Source: Roseiarcus sp963809245 (GTDB lineage Bacteria; Pseudomonadota; Alphaproteobacteria; Rhizobiales; Beijerinckiaceae). From it: a DNA stretch of 64,000 nucleotides. Below the pieces are notes generated by a model. That model saw only the letters and a program-made list of their open reading frames with translations. It was not told the origin of the DNA and did no database searches. Both the position numbers and the translations under genes were made by a program. Shown one piece after another: positions 55,731 through 64,000 of this stretch; the stretch's first letter is position 1; each line of letters opens with the position of its first letter. The stretch lies in the NCBI GenBank assembly GCA_963809245.1, contig CAWEIU010000002.1, positions 380,061 to 444,060 on the forward strand. The letters are read 5' to 3'.

Positions 55731-56462
55731 ATGACTGACAATCCTCTGTTTTATCGCTCGATTGTTCCGCTCAACCGGCAGCGACATCGTGGTCTGCGGC
55801 TCAAGACCGACGGACAAAGGTTCGCCTTCGCCGCCAGCACGCACCTTGTCCCAGCGGTAGTCGACGAGTTTGTCGCAGCTTCGCGAACTCTCCCGATCGT
55901 ATTCTTGCCAGCCACGCCCCATCCGACGCCGGTTTTCCTCGTCGGTCTGCGCCCCGGTCAAAACCAATTCGTCGATGACGCGGGCCGATGGGCGGAGGGT
56001 TACGTTCCCGCGTTCGCACGACGCTATCCCTTCATGCTCGGCGAGCCCGAGCAGGGGGCGCCGGTCGTCTGCATCGACGAAAAATACGAAGGCCTCAAGG
56101 ACGGCGCGAATGGCGAAAGCTTGTTCGCCGAGGATGGCGCCGACACGCCGTTCCTGCAGGAGCAGGTCAAATTTGTGAATGATTATTTCGCCGCCGCGAA
56201 GCGGACGGACGCGTTCCTGCGCACGCTTAGCGAGATGCAATTGCTTCGAGCGGTGACAATTGAGTTGAAGCTTCACCCGGGCGCAGGCGAAACTCTGCAT
56301 GGCTTCCTCGCGGTCGACGAGCAAAAGCTCGACGGGTTGACGGACGAGGAGTTCCTTCGCTTGCGCAAGGAGGGTCTGTTGCCCGCGATCTTCGCCCATC
56401 TCTTTAGCCTTGGCGCGACGGATCGGCTGAGGCAACTCGCGGCGTCCCGCGCGGCCGCCTGA
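55731..56462 (+). CDS. SapC family protein, copy 1
   Basis: A 243-residue protein of the SapC family (PF07277), named after a gene in a Campylobacter S-layer transport operon but of unknown biochemistry. It has no signal peptide or membrane helix, so it is probably cytoplasmic. Conserved segments are TPVFLVGLRPGQN, YVPAFARRYPFMLGE, VVCIDEKYEG and NDYFAAAKRTDAF. It is about half identical to copy 2 at 59,538. It follows the giant adhesin by 90 bp on the same strand. A role in folding, holding or modifying the exoprotein before export is inferred only from this repeated neighbourhood. Confidence 0.82.
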   Translation: MTDNPLFYRSIVPLNRQRHRGLRLKTDGQRFAFAASTHLVPAVVDEFVAASRTLPIVFLPATPHPTPVFLVGLRPGQNQFVDDAGRWAEGYVPAFARRYPFMLGEPEQGAPVVCIDEKYEGLKDGANGESLFAEDGADTPFLQEQVKFVNDYFAAAKRTDAFLRTLSEMQLLRAVTIELKLHPGAGETLHGFLAVDEQKLDGLTDEEFLRLRKEGLLPAIFAHLFSLGATDRLRQLAASRAAA

Positions 56463-56564
56463 GCCTTGCGGCGCGAAGTCTTTCATCAAAGGGCGTGATT
56501 GCGCGCATTTACGATGCTTCGTTGCAACGGGTTTGCAGGAAGCGGCGTTTGGTTGGAGAGTGTA

Positions 56565-57302
56565 ATGAAGCAGGTTATTGGCGTCGCGATTCGTTGTGTG
56601 GCCGTCGGAGGCCTCATGTTCATTCTATCGACAGGCCTTTCGGGAGCTTCGGCGGCCGAGACGACGACGTCGCCTGCGAACGGCGCGACAACGCCGGACT
56701 CTGCGGCCGCGCCGACGGCGACGGCCACGACGACCGCGGAGGTGACAGGTTTTCGCTCGGCGTTGTTCGGCATGTCGGAGGCGGAAGTGCGGAGCGCGAT
56801 CTCGAAGGATTTCGGCGTCAGCGGCGCCGGCGTGCGGACATCGCAGAACGGCGCCGAGCGCACGCAGATCCTCTCGATCAAGGCGGCTGACGTTCTGCCT
56901 GAGGGCGGAACCGCGGAAGTCGCTTATGTCCTGGGCTACAAGACCAAGAAGCTGATTCAAGTCAGCGTATCCTGGTCGAAGGCGACGGACGATAAGCTGA
57001 CGCCCGAGCGCCTCGTCGCGAACGGCGAGGCCTTGCGCGCCTATTTTATGTCGGCTGGCTATAAGGCGGACACCATCGTCAGCAATGTCGCAACGCGCGG
57101 CGGACTGCTGATGTTTCGAGGCTACGACGCCAACGGACGAACGACCGCCCTTATGCTGGTCGGCGCGATGAACAGCAAGGCGACGACTGACAAAGCGGGC
57201 GACAAGACGACGCGAAGCTTCGCGCCGGTCGCCCTGTCGCTGTTTTATTTGGCCGATGCAAAGAACCCGGATGTCTATCGCATTCAGCCGGGCAAGTTCT
57301 GA
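56565..57302 (+). CDS. Small secreted protein of the secretion locus, copy 1
   Basis: A 245-residue protein of unknown function. The ATG at 56,565 has GGAGAG about 6 bases upstream. A signal peptide is likely, ending SGASAAE at about residue 31, followed by a Thr/Ala-rich linker to residue 60. The conserved core starts VTGFRSALFGMSEAEVRSAI, continues YVLGYKTKKLIQVSVSWSK and ends DVYRIQPGKF. The core has an alpha/beta pattern and no Cys. A paralogue is at 60,394. Periplasmic or lipid-free surface location is expected. Both copies lie directly after a sapC gene, which suggests that they work with the adhesin or its transporter. Confidence 0.75.
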   Translation: MKQVIGVAIRCVAVGGLMFILSTGLSGASAAETTTSPANGATTPDSAAAPTATATTTAEVTGFRSALFGMSEAEVRSAISKDFGVSGAGVRTSQNGAERTQILSIKAADVLPEGGTAEVAYVLGYKTKKLIQVSVSWSKATDDKLTPERLVANGEALRAYFMSAGYKADTIVSNVATRGGLLMFRGYDANGRTTALMLVGAMNSKATTDKAGDKTTRSFAPVALSLFYLADAKNPDVYRIQPGKF

Positions 57303-57422
57303 TCGGGTGTCGGAGGGGGATAGGAACTGATCGCGCTCAAGGCGAATATTTTGCCGAAAGCTCGCGCAGGTTCCTAAGGCCGATCGCAAGAATTGCGCGG
57401 CGGCGAGCGGGGAGCGCGGCGG

Positions 57423-59066
57423 TTGAATCAGAGAGCATGGCTTACGATGCTGGCGGCCGCCGCGGCGTTCGCCTCGGGGGAGGCGCGTGGGCAGACGCCG
57501 CCCGCCGTTTCCGCGCCGCAGATCAATCCCGGCCTGATCAGCAATCAGGACCAGCAGAACCGCCAGCAATTGGAGCAGCGCAACGCCCTGCCGCAAGGAC
57601 CTGCGGTGCTGGCCCCGCCGGCGAACCCAAGCAACGTGGTCGCGCCAGGCGGCCCAACCTTCGTGTTGCGCGGCGTCAAGATCGACCCGTCGCAATTTCT
57701 CTCCGCCCAGGAACTCGACGCGATCACCTCGAAATATGTCGGAACGAAGGTCGATATTTCCGGCGTGCAGCGCATGGTTAAGGAGATCAATGATCTCTAC
57801 GCCCAACGGGGCATTGTCACCGCCGCCGCCTATCTGCCGCCGCAAAAACTGAAAGACGGGATCGTCGTCGTCAAAATTGTCGAGGGCCGCCTCGGCAAAA
57901 TGACCGTGACCGGCGCCAATTCGCTCTCCAACGACTTCGTGCTCTCCCATGTCGACCAAAAGCCGGGCGACGTCGTCGATGTGCCGCGCATCACGCAGGA
58001 CTTGGCCTTCTTCAACAAAACAGGCTTCGCGCGCATCCAAGCGCTCATGCAAGCGGGCGCGCAATTCGGTCTCACCGATATCGAACTGGCCGTCACCGAA
58101 CCGCCCAAGAACCTCATTCAAGGCTTCGTCGACAATCAAGGCGTTTCGACCGTTGGACAGCTCGAAGCCGGGACGCTGTTGCAGCATTATGGAATGCTTG
58201 GCTTCGACGACAAGCTGACGCTCTACGCCGTCAAATCCGCCGGCAATATCAATGGCAGCTTAAGCTACAATCTGGCGGTCGACCCCTGGGGCGGCCGCCT
58301 CGGAGTGAGCCTCACGCGCGGCGACATCCATGTCGTCTCCGGCCCCTATCAATCGCTGGACGTGACCGGGTCGTCGGAAGTCGCCGCTGTCAACGCGAGC
58401 CAGCCGCTGTTCGCCAATTCGGAATGGCTGTTTCTCGTCAACGGATCGCTTTCACACGAGCTGTCCACCTCCGATGAGACGGATGTTCGCATCACCGGAG
58501 ACCACACGACGCTCGAAACCGGCGGCGTCACGCTCGGCTATACAGGGACAATCGTTTCGGCGAGCGTGTCGCCGACGGGCTCGGTCGCGCAGTCCTATAG
58601 CGACGTCTCCGGGTTGCGCGAGAATTTCGCGTTGCAAAGCGGAACGTTCAGCTCCTTGCTAGAACTGCCCTACGGCTTCCACGCGACGCTCGGCGGCGCC
58701 TGGCAGCTCGCCTCGAAGGAATTGCTGCCTGGCGATCAACTCTTTCAGATCGGCGGCCCCTCCACGGTGCGCGGCTATCCAACCGACGCCGTGGCTGGGC
58801 CGGACGGGTATTACGACAACCTCGAACTGCACCACGCTTTCGCCGTCGGCAACGCCAGCCTCGACGCCTATGCCTTCTATGATCGCGGCGCGGTCTACAA
58901 TACCTTCCCCGCCGTCCAGATTCTGAATTCGGCCGGCCTCGGCCTCTCCTGGACCTTCAGCAAATATGTCGGGGCCGAAGTCAGCGCCGGCTTTCCCCTC
59001 GATAAGGTCGTCGAGCCGCAAGCGCCGTACCAGATCTACTTCAGGCTGACCGCGAAAATGGAGTGA
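57423..59066 (+). CDS. TpsB-type outer-membrane transporter (ShlB/FhaC family)
   Basis: A 547-residue Omp85-superfamily protein that secretes TpsA exoproteins across the outer membrane. The TTG at 57,423 follows GGGGAG and starts a signal peptide (MNQRAWLTMLAAAAAFASG). A Gln/Pro-rich linker leads to POTRA 1 (from FVLRGVKIDPSQFLSA) and POTRA 2 (GKMTVTGANSLSNDF to LAFFNKTGFARI). A 16-stranded barrel then runs to the aromatic-ended C-terminus. The L6 loop VRGY motif is present (STVRGYP). It is the only TpsB here and sits between two TpsA genes, so it probably serves both. It looks intact. Confidence 0.92.
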   Translation: MNQRAWLTMLAAAAAFASGEARGQTPPAVSAPQINPGLISNQDQQNRQQLEQRNALPQGPAVLAPPANPSNVVAPGGPTFVLRGVKIDPSQFLSAQELDAITSKYVGTKVDISGVQRMVKEINDLYAQRGIVTAAAYLPPQKLKDGIVVVKIVEGRLGKMTVTGANSLSNDFVLSHVDQKPGDVVDVPRITQDLAFFNKTGFARIQALMQAGAQFGLTDIELAVTEPPKNLIQGFVDNQGVSTVGQLEAGTLLQHYGMLGFDDKLTLYAVKSAGNINGSLSYNLAVDPWGGRLGVSLTRGDIHVVSGPYQSLDVTGSSEVAAVNASQPLFANSEWLFLVNGSLSHELSTSDETDVRITGDHTTLETGGVTLGYTGTIVSASVSPTGSVAQSYSDVSGLRENFALQSGTFSSLLELPYGFHATLGGAWQLASKELLPGDQLFQIGGPSTVRGYPTDAVAGPDGYYDNLELHHAFAVGNASLDAYAFYDRGAVYNTFPAVQILNSAGLGLSWTFSKYVGAEVSAGFPLDKVVEPQAPYQIYFRLTAKME

Positions 59067-59537
59067 GCGGCGTTTTGAACCGGACCATGACGACGGTTGT
59101 GCAAGTCGCGGCTCGCTTTAGGGATCTTCGTTAACCCGTGAGACGGAGGCCGCTTCCCGCGCACGGCGGCCATCGGCCTCCAAGCTTATGCCGCATCGCG
59201 ATTTCCTCGAAGCGGCGCGAGCCGGGAAGTCCGCGACCCTTCCATCTCGCCCCCTCTGCCAATCGAATCAGAGGACGACGACAGATTCAGCGCTTTCACC
59301 ACCTTTGTTACGCTCTTCTTCACCCGATTGCCCTGTCGAATGCCCGAATGCGCTAGCGGTTTATGTAGAGTTGTACTACCCTCGCGCCTGACCGGCTCGA
59401 GGGTTGACCGTCCTCCGATCTCAAATGCTTGTTGGGCCGAGCGTTGTGAGGTCAGGATAAGGCTGAGACTGCAGGGCGCTGCAGTAGAATGAGCTTCATT
59501 CGCGGCGGTTCGCAGCGCGGCAAGGGAGGGGCAGCGA
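59067..59537. other. Intergenic stretch between tpsB and the second sapC
   Basis: About 470 bp with no gene seen. Open frames here are short and lack coding character. A promoter for the sapC2-x2-tpsA2 unit probably lies in the second half, but no clear -35/-10 pair stands out. Confidence 0.5.
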
Positions 59538-60308
59538 ATGGCGGGCGGGCCGATGTTCTACGACGCGGTTGTGGCTCTCAACCGTGACACGCATCGCGAG
59601 TTGAGGCTCGATCAGGCGGAGGCGCCTTACCTTTTCGCCGGCAACGCGCATGTGATTCCGGCCCTGGTCGACGAGTTTGCGACGGCTTCGCGCACATCGC
59701 CGATCATATTCGTGCCGGGATCGCCGGCGCCGTCCCCCGTATTTCTGGTCGGTCTCCGCCCTGGACAAAACGCGCACGTCGACGCGAGCGGCAAGTGGGT
59801 CGGCCGATACATTCCCGCTTTCGTGCGGCGCTATCCCTTCATCCTGGGAGATACCGGGCAGAACGGCTCGGTCGCGTGCATCGACGAAAGATATCCTGGC
59901 TTCAAAACGTCTTCGGGCGAGAGGTTGTTTCACGACGATGGCTCGGACACGCCGTTCCTGCAGCAGAAGATCCGTCTGATCAACGACTACTTCATAGCCG
60001 CGAAGCGGACCGACGCTTTCGTTCAGGCCCTGCAAGACATGCAGTTGTTACAACCCGTCACTATTGAAACCAACGTTCCCGGCGGCCCAAGCGCCGCCCT
60101 GCATGGCTTGTTGGTCATCAACGAAGCCAAATTCAACGTGCTCGCGGCCGAAGACCTTCTGAAGCTTCGAGACAAGGGCTTTCTTGGCGCCGTCTACGCG
60201 CACCTTTTGAGTCTGAACTCGATGGACGAATTGAGAGCGGCGGCGATGCCGGCGATCGGGACCGTGCCGGCGGCGCGCGATCGTCAGGACGCGGGCGTTG
60301 GCCAATGA
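59538..60308 (+). CDS. SapC family protein, copy 2
   Basis: A 256-residue SapC-family protein with the same conserved segments as copy 1 (SPVFLVGLRPGQN, YIPAFVRRYPFILGD, VACIDERYPG, NDYFIAAKRTDAF). It has no signal peptide. An AGGGAGGGG ribosome-binding site precedes the ATG. It heads the second half of the locus (sapC2-x2-tpsA2). Overall identity to copy 1 is roughly half, so the duplication is old or the copies have specialised for their own adhesins. Confidence 0.82.
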   Translation: MAGGPMFYDAVVALNRDTHRELRLDQAEAPYLFAGNAHVIPALVDEFATASRTSPIIFVPGSPAPSPVFLVGLRPGQNAHVDASGKWVGRYIPAFVRRYPFILGDTGQNGSVACIDERYPGFKTSSGERLFHDDGSDTPFLQQKIRLINDYFIAAKRTDAFVQALQDMQLLQPVTIETNVPGGPSAALHGLLVINEAKFNVLAAEDLLKLRDKGFLGAVYAHLLSLNSMDELRAAAMPAIGTVPAARDRQDAGVGQ

Positions 60309-60393
60309 CCCGCCCAACTCGGCGACATCGGTTCGCGGGGTCGCGCGAACGGGAATTGGGGCGAGTTTCAGCTATTCCTGAGGCTTGTCGCGA

Positions 60394-61092
60394 ATGACGC
60401 CCAATCGACGCTTGGCCCATCCTCTCGCGCTCGCCGCGTATTTGCTTTGTCTCGCCGTCGCGGCGCCGAATGCGTCGTGGGCGCAGGCCGCGACGAAGCC
60501 CGCGGCGGAGAGTCCGCCTCGCGACCCCGGAGGCGGAACCGCAGCCGGTCGAGGTCAAAGGCTTCCGTTCCGCGATCTTCGGGGCGACGGAGGCCGATGT
60601 TCGCGCGGCTGTCGCCAAGGATTTCGCCGTGACGCCGGACGCCATCCACGCGTCGAAAAATCTCGCCGAGCGTACAATCGTCCTGACCGTTCGTGTTCCC
60701 GACATATTGCCGGACGGCGGCGCGGCGGACGTCGCCTACACGCTCGGGTTCAAAAGCAGAGACTTCTGATCCAAGTGGCGGTGACCTGGTCCAAGCGCTC
60801 GGACGACAAATTGAATCCGGAGCGCTTGCTGCAGAACGGCGAGAGCCTGCGGCAATATTTTCTCAGCGAGGACTATGCGCGCGACTCGGTCGTATCCAAT
60901 CTCGAGGTCAAGGACGGCCTGTTGCTGTTCCGCGGCGCCGACGCCACGGGGCGCATGACGGTTCTTCTGTTGCAGGGCGCGAGGAGCGGCGACAAGAGCG
61001 TGCCGCGTTTCAGACCCTCGGCGCTCACGTTGCTCTACATCGCCGACGCGAAGGCGCCGGACATCTATCGGGTGCCGGCCGGAAGGTTTTGA
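60394..61092 (+). pseudogene. Small secreted protein, copy 2, with two compensating frameshifts
   Basis: A paralogue of the gene at 56,565. The ATG at 60,394 gives a signal peptide (ending NASWAQ). Around 60,515-60,525, near a CCCC run, coding moves to the next frame, which reads PEAEPQPVEVKGFRSAIFG and on to DVAYTLGFKSR. At about 60,757-60,762, where GA is repeated (AGAGAC), it returns to the first frame with LLIQVAVTWSKRSDDK and ends DIYRVPAGRF. One extra base plus one extra dinucleotide explain both and leave the two ends in register. As written, about 80 residues of the core are scrambled. It may be a decayed gene or carry assembly errors. Confidence 0.78.
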
Positions 61093-61195
61093 CACGCCCC
61101 GCGCGCGACGATCGCTCCGGACGCTGCGGGGGTTTGGTTTTTCGCGGCCTTGATCTCGCCGTGGAGCCGGGATCGAAGCCGACGGGGGTAGCCTG

Positions 61196-64000
61196 ATGTT
61201 GGCGCAACGAGAGCAATCGGCGTTCGGTCCCGCTTTTCGAGGCGCCTTGCTTCGAAGCTCCGCGATTCTGCCCGTCGCTTTGTCGGTGTTCTCCGTGCAA
61301 TCGGCGCACGCCCAAGCGGTCAATTTGGGCAATGCCCGCGCGAATTTTATCGTTCCCGACGGCCGGACGCGGACAACGCTGTCGAGCGGCGGCGCCGGCG
61401 TCACCAATATAACGACCTCCACAATGTCCGGCGGCAACGCCTTCAATACCTTCACCAATTTCACGGTCGCGCGCGGAAATATCGTCAATCTCTACGTTCC
61501 GAGCGCGGCGAACAATCTGGTGAACGTCGTCACGCAAGCGCCGGTGGATATCGAGGGGACGCTGAATTCCTTCAAGAACGGGGCGCTAGGCGGCAATGTC
61601 GTGTTCGCCAATTCCTACGGCTTCGTCGTCGGCCGGACGGGCGTGATCAACGTGGGGTCGTTGACGGTTTCCACGGCGTCCCAGGCAACGCTCGACAAAT
61701 TGGTCAGCGCGAATGGGACGATCAACTCGGCCCTGGCGAGTCAGTTGATCCACGGCGACGTTCCGCTCTCGTCGGACGGCTCGGTCATCATTCGCGGCGA
61801 GATCATCGCCCAGCACGGCGTGCGGATCGACGCCCATGATGTCCTCGTGGCGGGGTCCCTGCCGGCGGCGGAAAAAGCGGCGCGCCAACGCGCTCTATTC
61901 GAATCGAGCGTGAACGCCGCCGGTCTTCGCGAAGGCGGCGCGATCGTCGTGCGCAATGGCGGAATTGAAATTGTCGCCGCCCATACCGTCGACATTCAGG
62001 GACGGTTGGTCGCGGGCGGAAGAGCCCATCGGGGCGGCGCGGTGTCCATCTCTGCAAGCGCCGGCTTCACGTTGGGCGCCTCCGGCAGGATCATTGCGAA
62101 GGCCGCACGCAACGCGCCTTCCGCGTCGGGCGCGTCCGCGCGGATTTCAATTTCGGCGGCCGGCGACGCGGCCATTGCCGGCCAGATCGTCGCCAACGGA
62201 ACCGTTGCCGAGGCGGCAGGCGCGATCAAGATCGCCGCGGGCGATATATCCGTGGCCAGCACGGCCTTGCTCGCTGCGGCCGGCGCCGGCGCCGGCTCGG
62301 ATGGCGGTTCGATCAGGATCGACGCCGCCAACAATTTGTCGGTCGCGAACGGCGCGCGATTCTCCGTCGCGGCGGGGTCCAGCGGCGACGCAGGCGAAGT
62401 CGATCTCAGCGCGATCGGCACGGCGACGATCGGCGCCATCGACGTCGACCTTTCCGCCGCCGACGGGAAATCCGGTACGCTCGACATCGATCCGACCGAT
62501 CTCGTCATCGGCTCCGTCGATCCTGACGCCGCGAGCGACGCCAGCTTCGACGCAAACATGGTGACGCTGGGCGGAATCCGTCGATCTGAGCGCGACCAAC
62601 TCGATCACGATCGCGCGCGACGGAATCATCGATACGACGAAGTCCGGCGGCCAGTCGGGCTCGATCGAGCTGACGGCGCCGTCGATCTCCATTCTGGGTG
62701 GCGGTCAGTTGCTCGCGGGCGCGGTCGGCGTCGGGGGCATAGCCGGCGACATAACTCTCACGGCCACCGCGGCTTCCACATCCACCGCGCCGGCGACGAC
62801 CGCCGCGCAGATCAGCATCGGCGAAACGGGCGAACCCGCGGCTGTCGTCGCCGGCGGCGCCGTCGCGATCTCGGCTTCGTCGACGCTGGGGCAGGCCTAC
62901 AATCACGCCGCCATACTGATCCAGTCGTCGGATGTATCCGCTGCCGGCGCGATGCAACTGACGGCGACGGCGAGCGGGGGAACCACAGTCAATTCCATCG
63001 GCGCCTCGGCGTCGGCCGATGTCCAGGCCTCCATCGACATCCTGGGATCGTCCCATGTGACGTCGACTGGCGCGATGACTTTGTCCGCCGGCGCGACCTC
63101 GGTCGCGAGCGCGACGGGCGCGCTGCCGGCCTCGGTCTCGCTCCCCGCCGACGCGTCGGCGGCCGTGACGACGGTGACGAGCGTGGCGAGCGTAGAGATC
63201 GGCGGTTCGTCGAGCGTTTCCACGACCGGCGCTGGAAGCGCGTTGAACATGGCCGCGACGAATGCGGTTACGTCGGGCGCGTTAGCGGACGCAACCGGTG
63301 CGTCGGCGGGCGCCAGCGTCGCAGTCAACGTCGTGACGGCGACGACGACCGCGAGCATCGATGGTTCGGCGACCGTCAGTTCGGCGGGCGCGCTGGGTCT
63401 TTCCGCGATATCGACAACAAATTTGACGACGAGCGCCAAATCGTCATCAGGCGGCGCGGCGTCGACGCCCGATTCGGACAGCACGGCCTCGCAATATCTG
63501 AACGATTCGAAATACGCACCCTACGAAAGCACGTCGGACGGAAAGGTCGGGGCGGCGGGGGCGCTGACGATTTCCGACCTTACCGCCACGACCGCCGCGC
63601 AGATGTCTTCCACTGTGCAAGCCGTGGCCGGCGGCGCGTTGTCGCTGACGAGCGACGCGCTCAATAGCGCGAGCTCCGTCGCCGACGCCAGCAACACCAA
63701 CGGCGGCACGGGCATCGGCGCTGCGCTCGCGCTCAATCTCGCGCATGTCGCGAGCAACGCCACGCTCGCCCAGAGCGCGCAAAGCGTCGGAGCGAGCCTG
63801 ACGGCCGACAATACGGGAACCGCGGCGCAGAATGCATTCACGACGCAGGCGACGTCGGGAGCGGGGGCGACCAATGTCGGCGTCGCCGGCTCGCTTTCGA
63901 CAACTCTTTTGGATTCGCAAAGCGCGGCGACGGTCGGCTCCGGCGCCAGCCTCGCGCTCGGCGGCGGCGATCTGACGTTGCAGTCCAACAATCTCTCGTC
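61196..64000 (+). pseudogene. Second filamentous adhesin (TpsA2), frameshifted, 3' end beyond the window
   Basis: A TpsA exoprotein. Residues 1-39 are a signal peptide (ending SVQSAHA). The TPS domain resembles that of TpsA1 (QAVNLGNARANFIVPDG, PVDIEGTLNSFKNG, GRTGVINVGSLTVST). The following region shares EGGAIVVRNGGIEIV with it. At 62,575-62,576 an extra A after VTLGG breaks the frame; coding continues as SVDLSATNSITIARDGIID and stays open to the last base of the window. Without the extra A the sequence reads GGATCC and the frame is continuous. The gene is thus partial at the 3' end and interrupted as given. Its unit order suggests export by the TpsB encoded at 57,423. Confidence 0.85.

Overview
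The window is GC-rich DNA from an alphaproteobacterium, most likely a member of the Hyphomicrobiales (Rhizobiales). The markers are the pleD-divK pair beside DUF3572 and dinB, an EipB/DUF1849 envelope protein, and the SPOR-nagZ and scpA-scpB pairs. A dimethylformamidase-like gene would suit a methylotroph such as Methylocystis or a Beijerinckiaceae relative, but that is inference. I found no rRNA, tRNA, CRISPR array or transposase gene.

Positions 1-13,033 are a dense housekeeping block: the 3' part of a SPOR protein, nagZ, an XRE/MmyB regulator divergent from a methyltransferase, pleD-divK, DUF3572-dinB, eipB, scpA-scpB, rlmN, guaC and a single-domain response regulator. All are intact. From 13,034 to 15,229 lie a secreted Gly/Pro/Tyr-rich repeat protein and a sparse, partly AT-rich stretch.

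Positions 15,135-26,817 form an uptake and catabolism island. Three periplasmic binding proteins of 348 residues, at least about 92-93% identical and each carrying the same promoter, are interleaved with a dimethylformamidase large-subunit homologue, a fused ABC ATPase-permease, a second permease broken by one frameshift, an amidohydrolase and a SorC-type regulator. It reads as one CUT2-class transporter with its enzymes and regulator. The substrate is unknown; a small amide or formamide-like compound is a reasonable guess from the enzyme.

Positions 27,106-64,000 are a two-partner secretion (type Vb) locus. A regulator with two predicted winged-helix segments is divergent from a giant filamentous adhesin gene (28,468-55,640). 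That gene would encode about 9,056 residues if two single-base insertions are corrected. Next come a SapC-family protein, a small secreted protein, the TpsB outer-membrane transporter, a second SapC protein, a second (frameshifted) small secreted protein, and a second adhesin that also carries a frameshift and runs off the window. The order tpsA1-sapC1-x1-tpsB-sapC2-x2-tpsA2 suggests that sapC and the small secreted protein are functional accessories of the secretion pair.

Six reading-frame breaks occur, all in the accessory half and all best explained as 1- or 2-base insertions. They are either decay or switching of surface and uptake genes, or assembly errors; the sequence alone cannot decide. 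The adhesin also holds a 552-bp tandem repeat, a 252-bp helical repeat array and a larger duplicated block.
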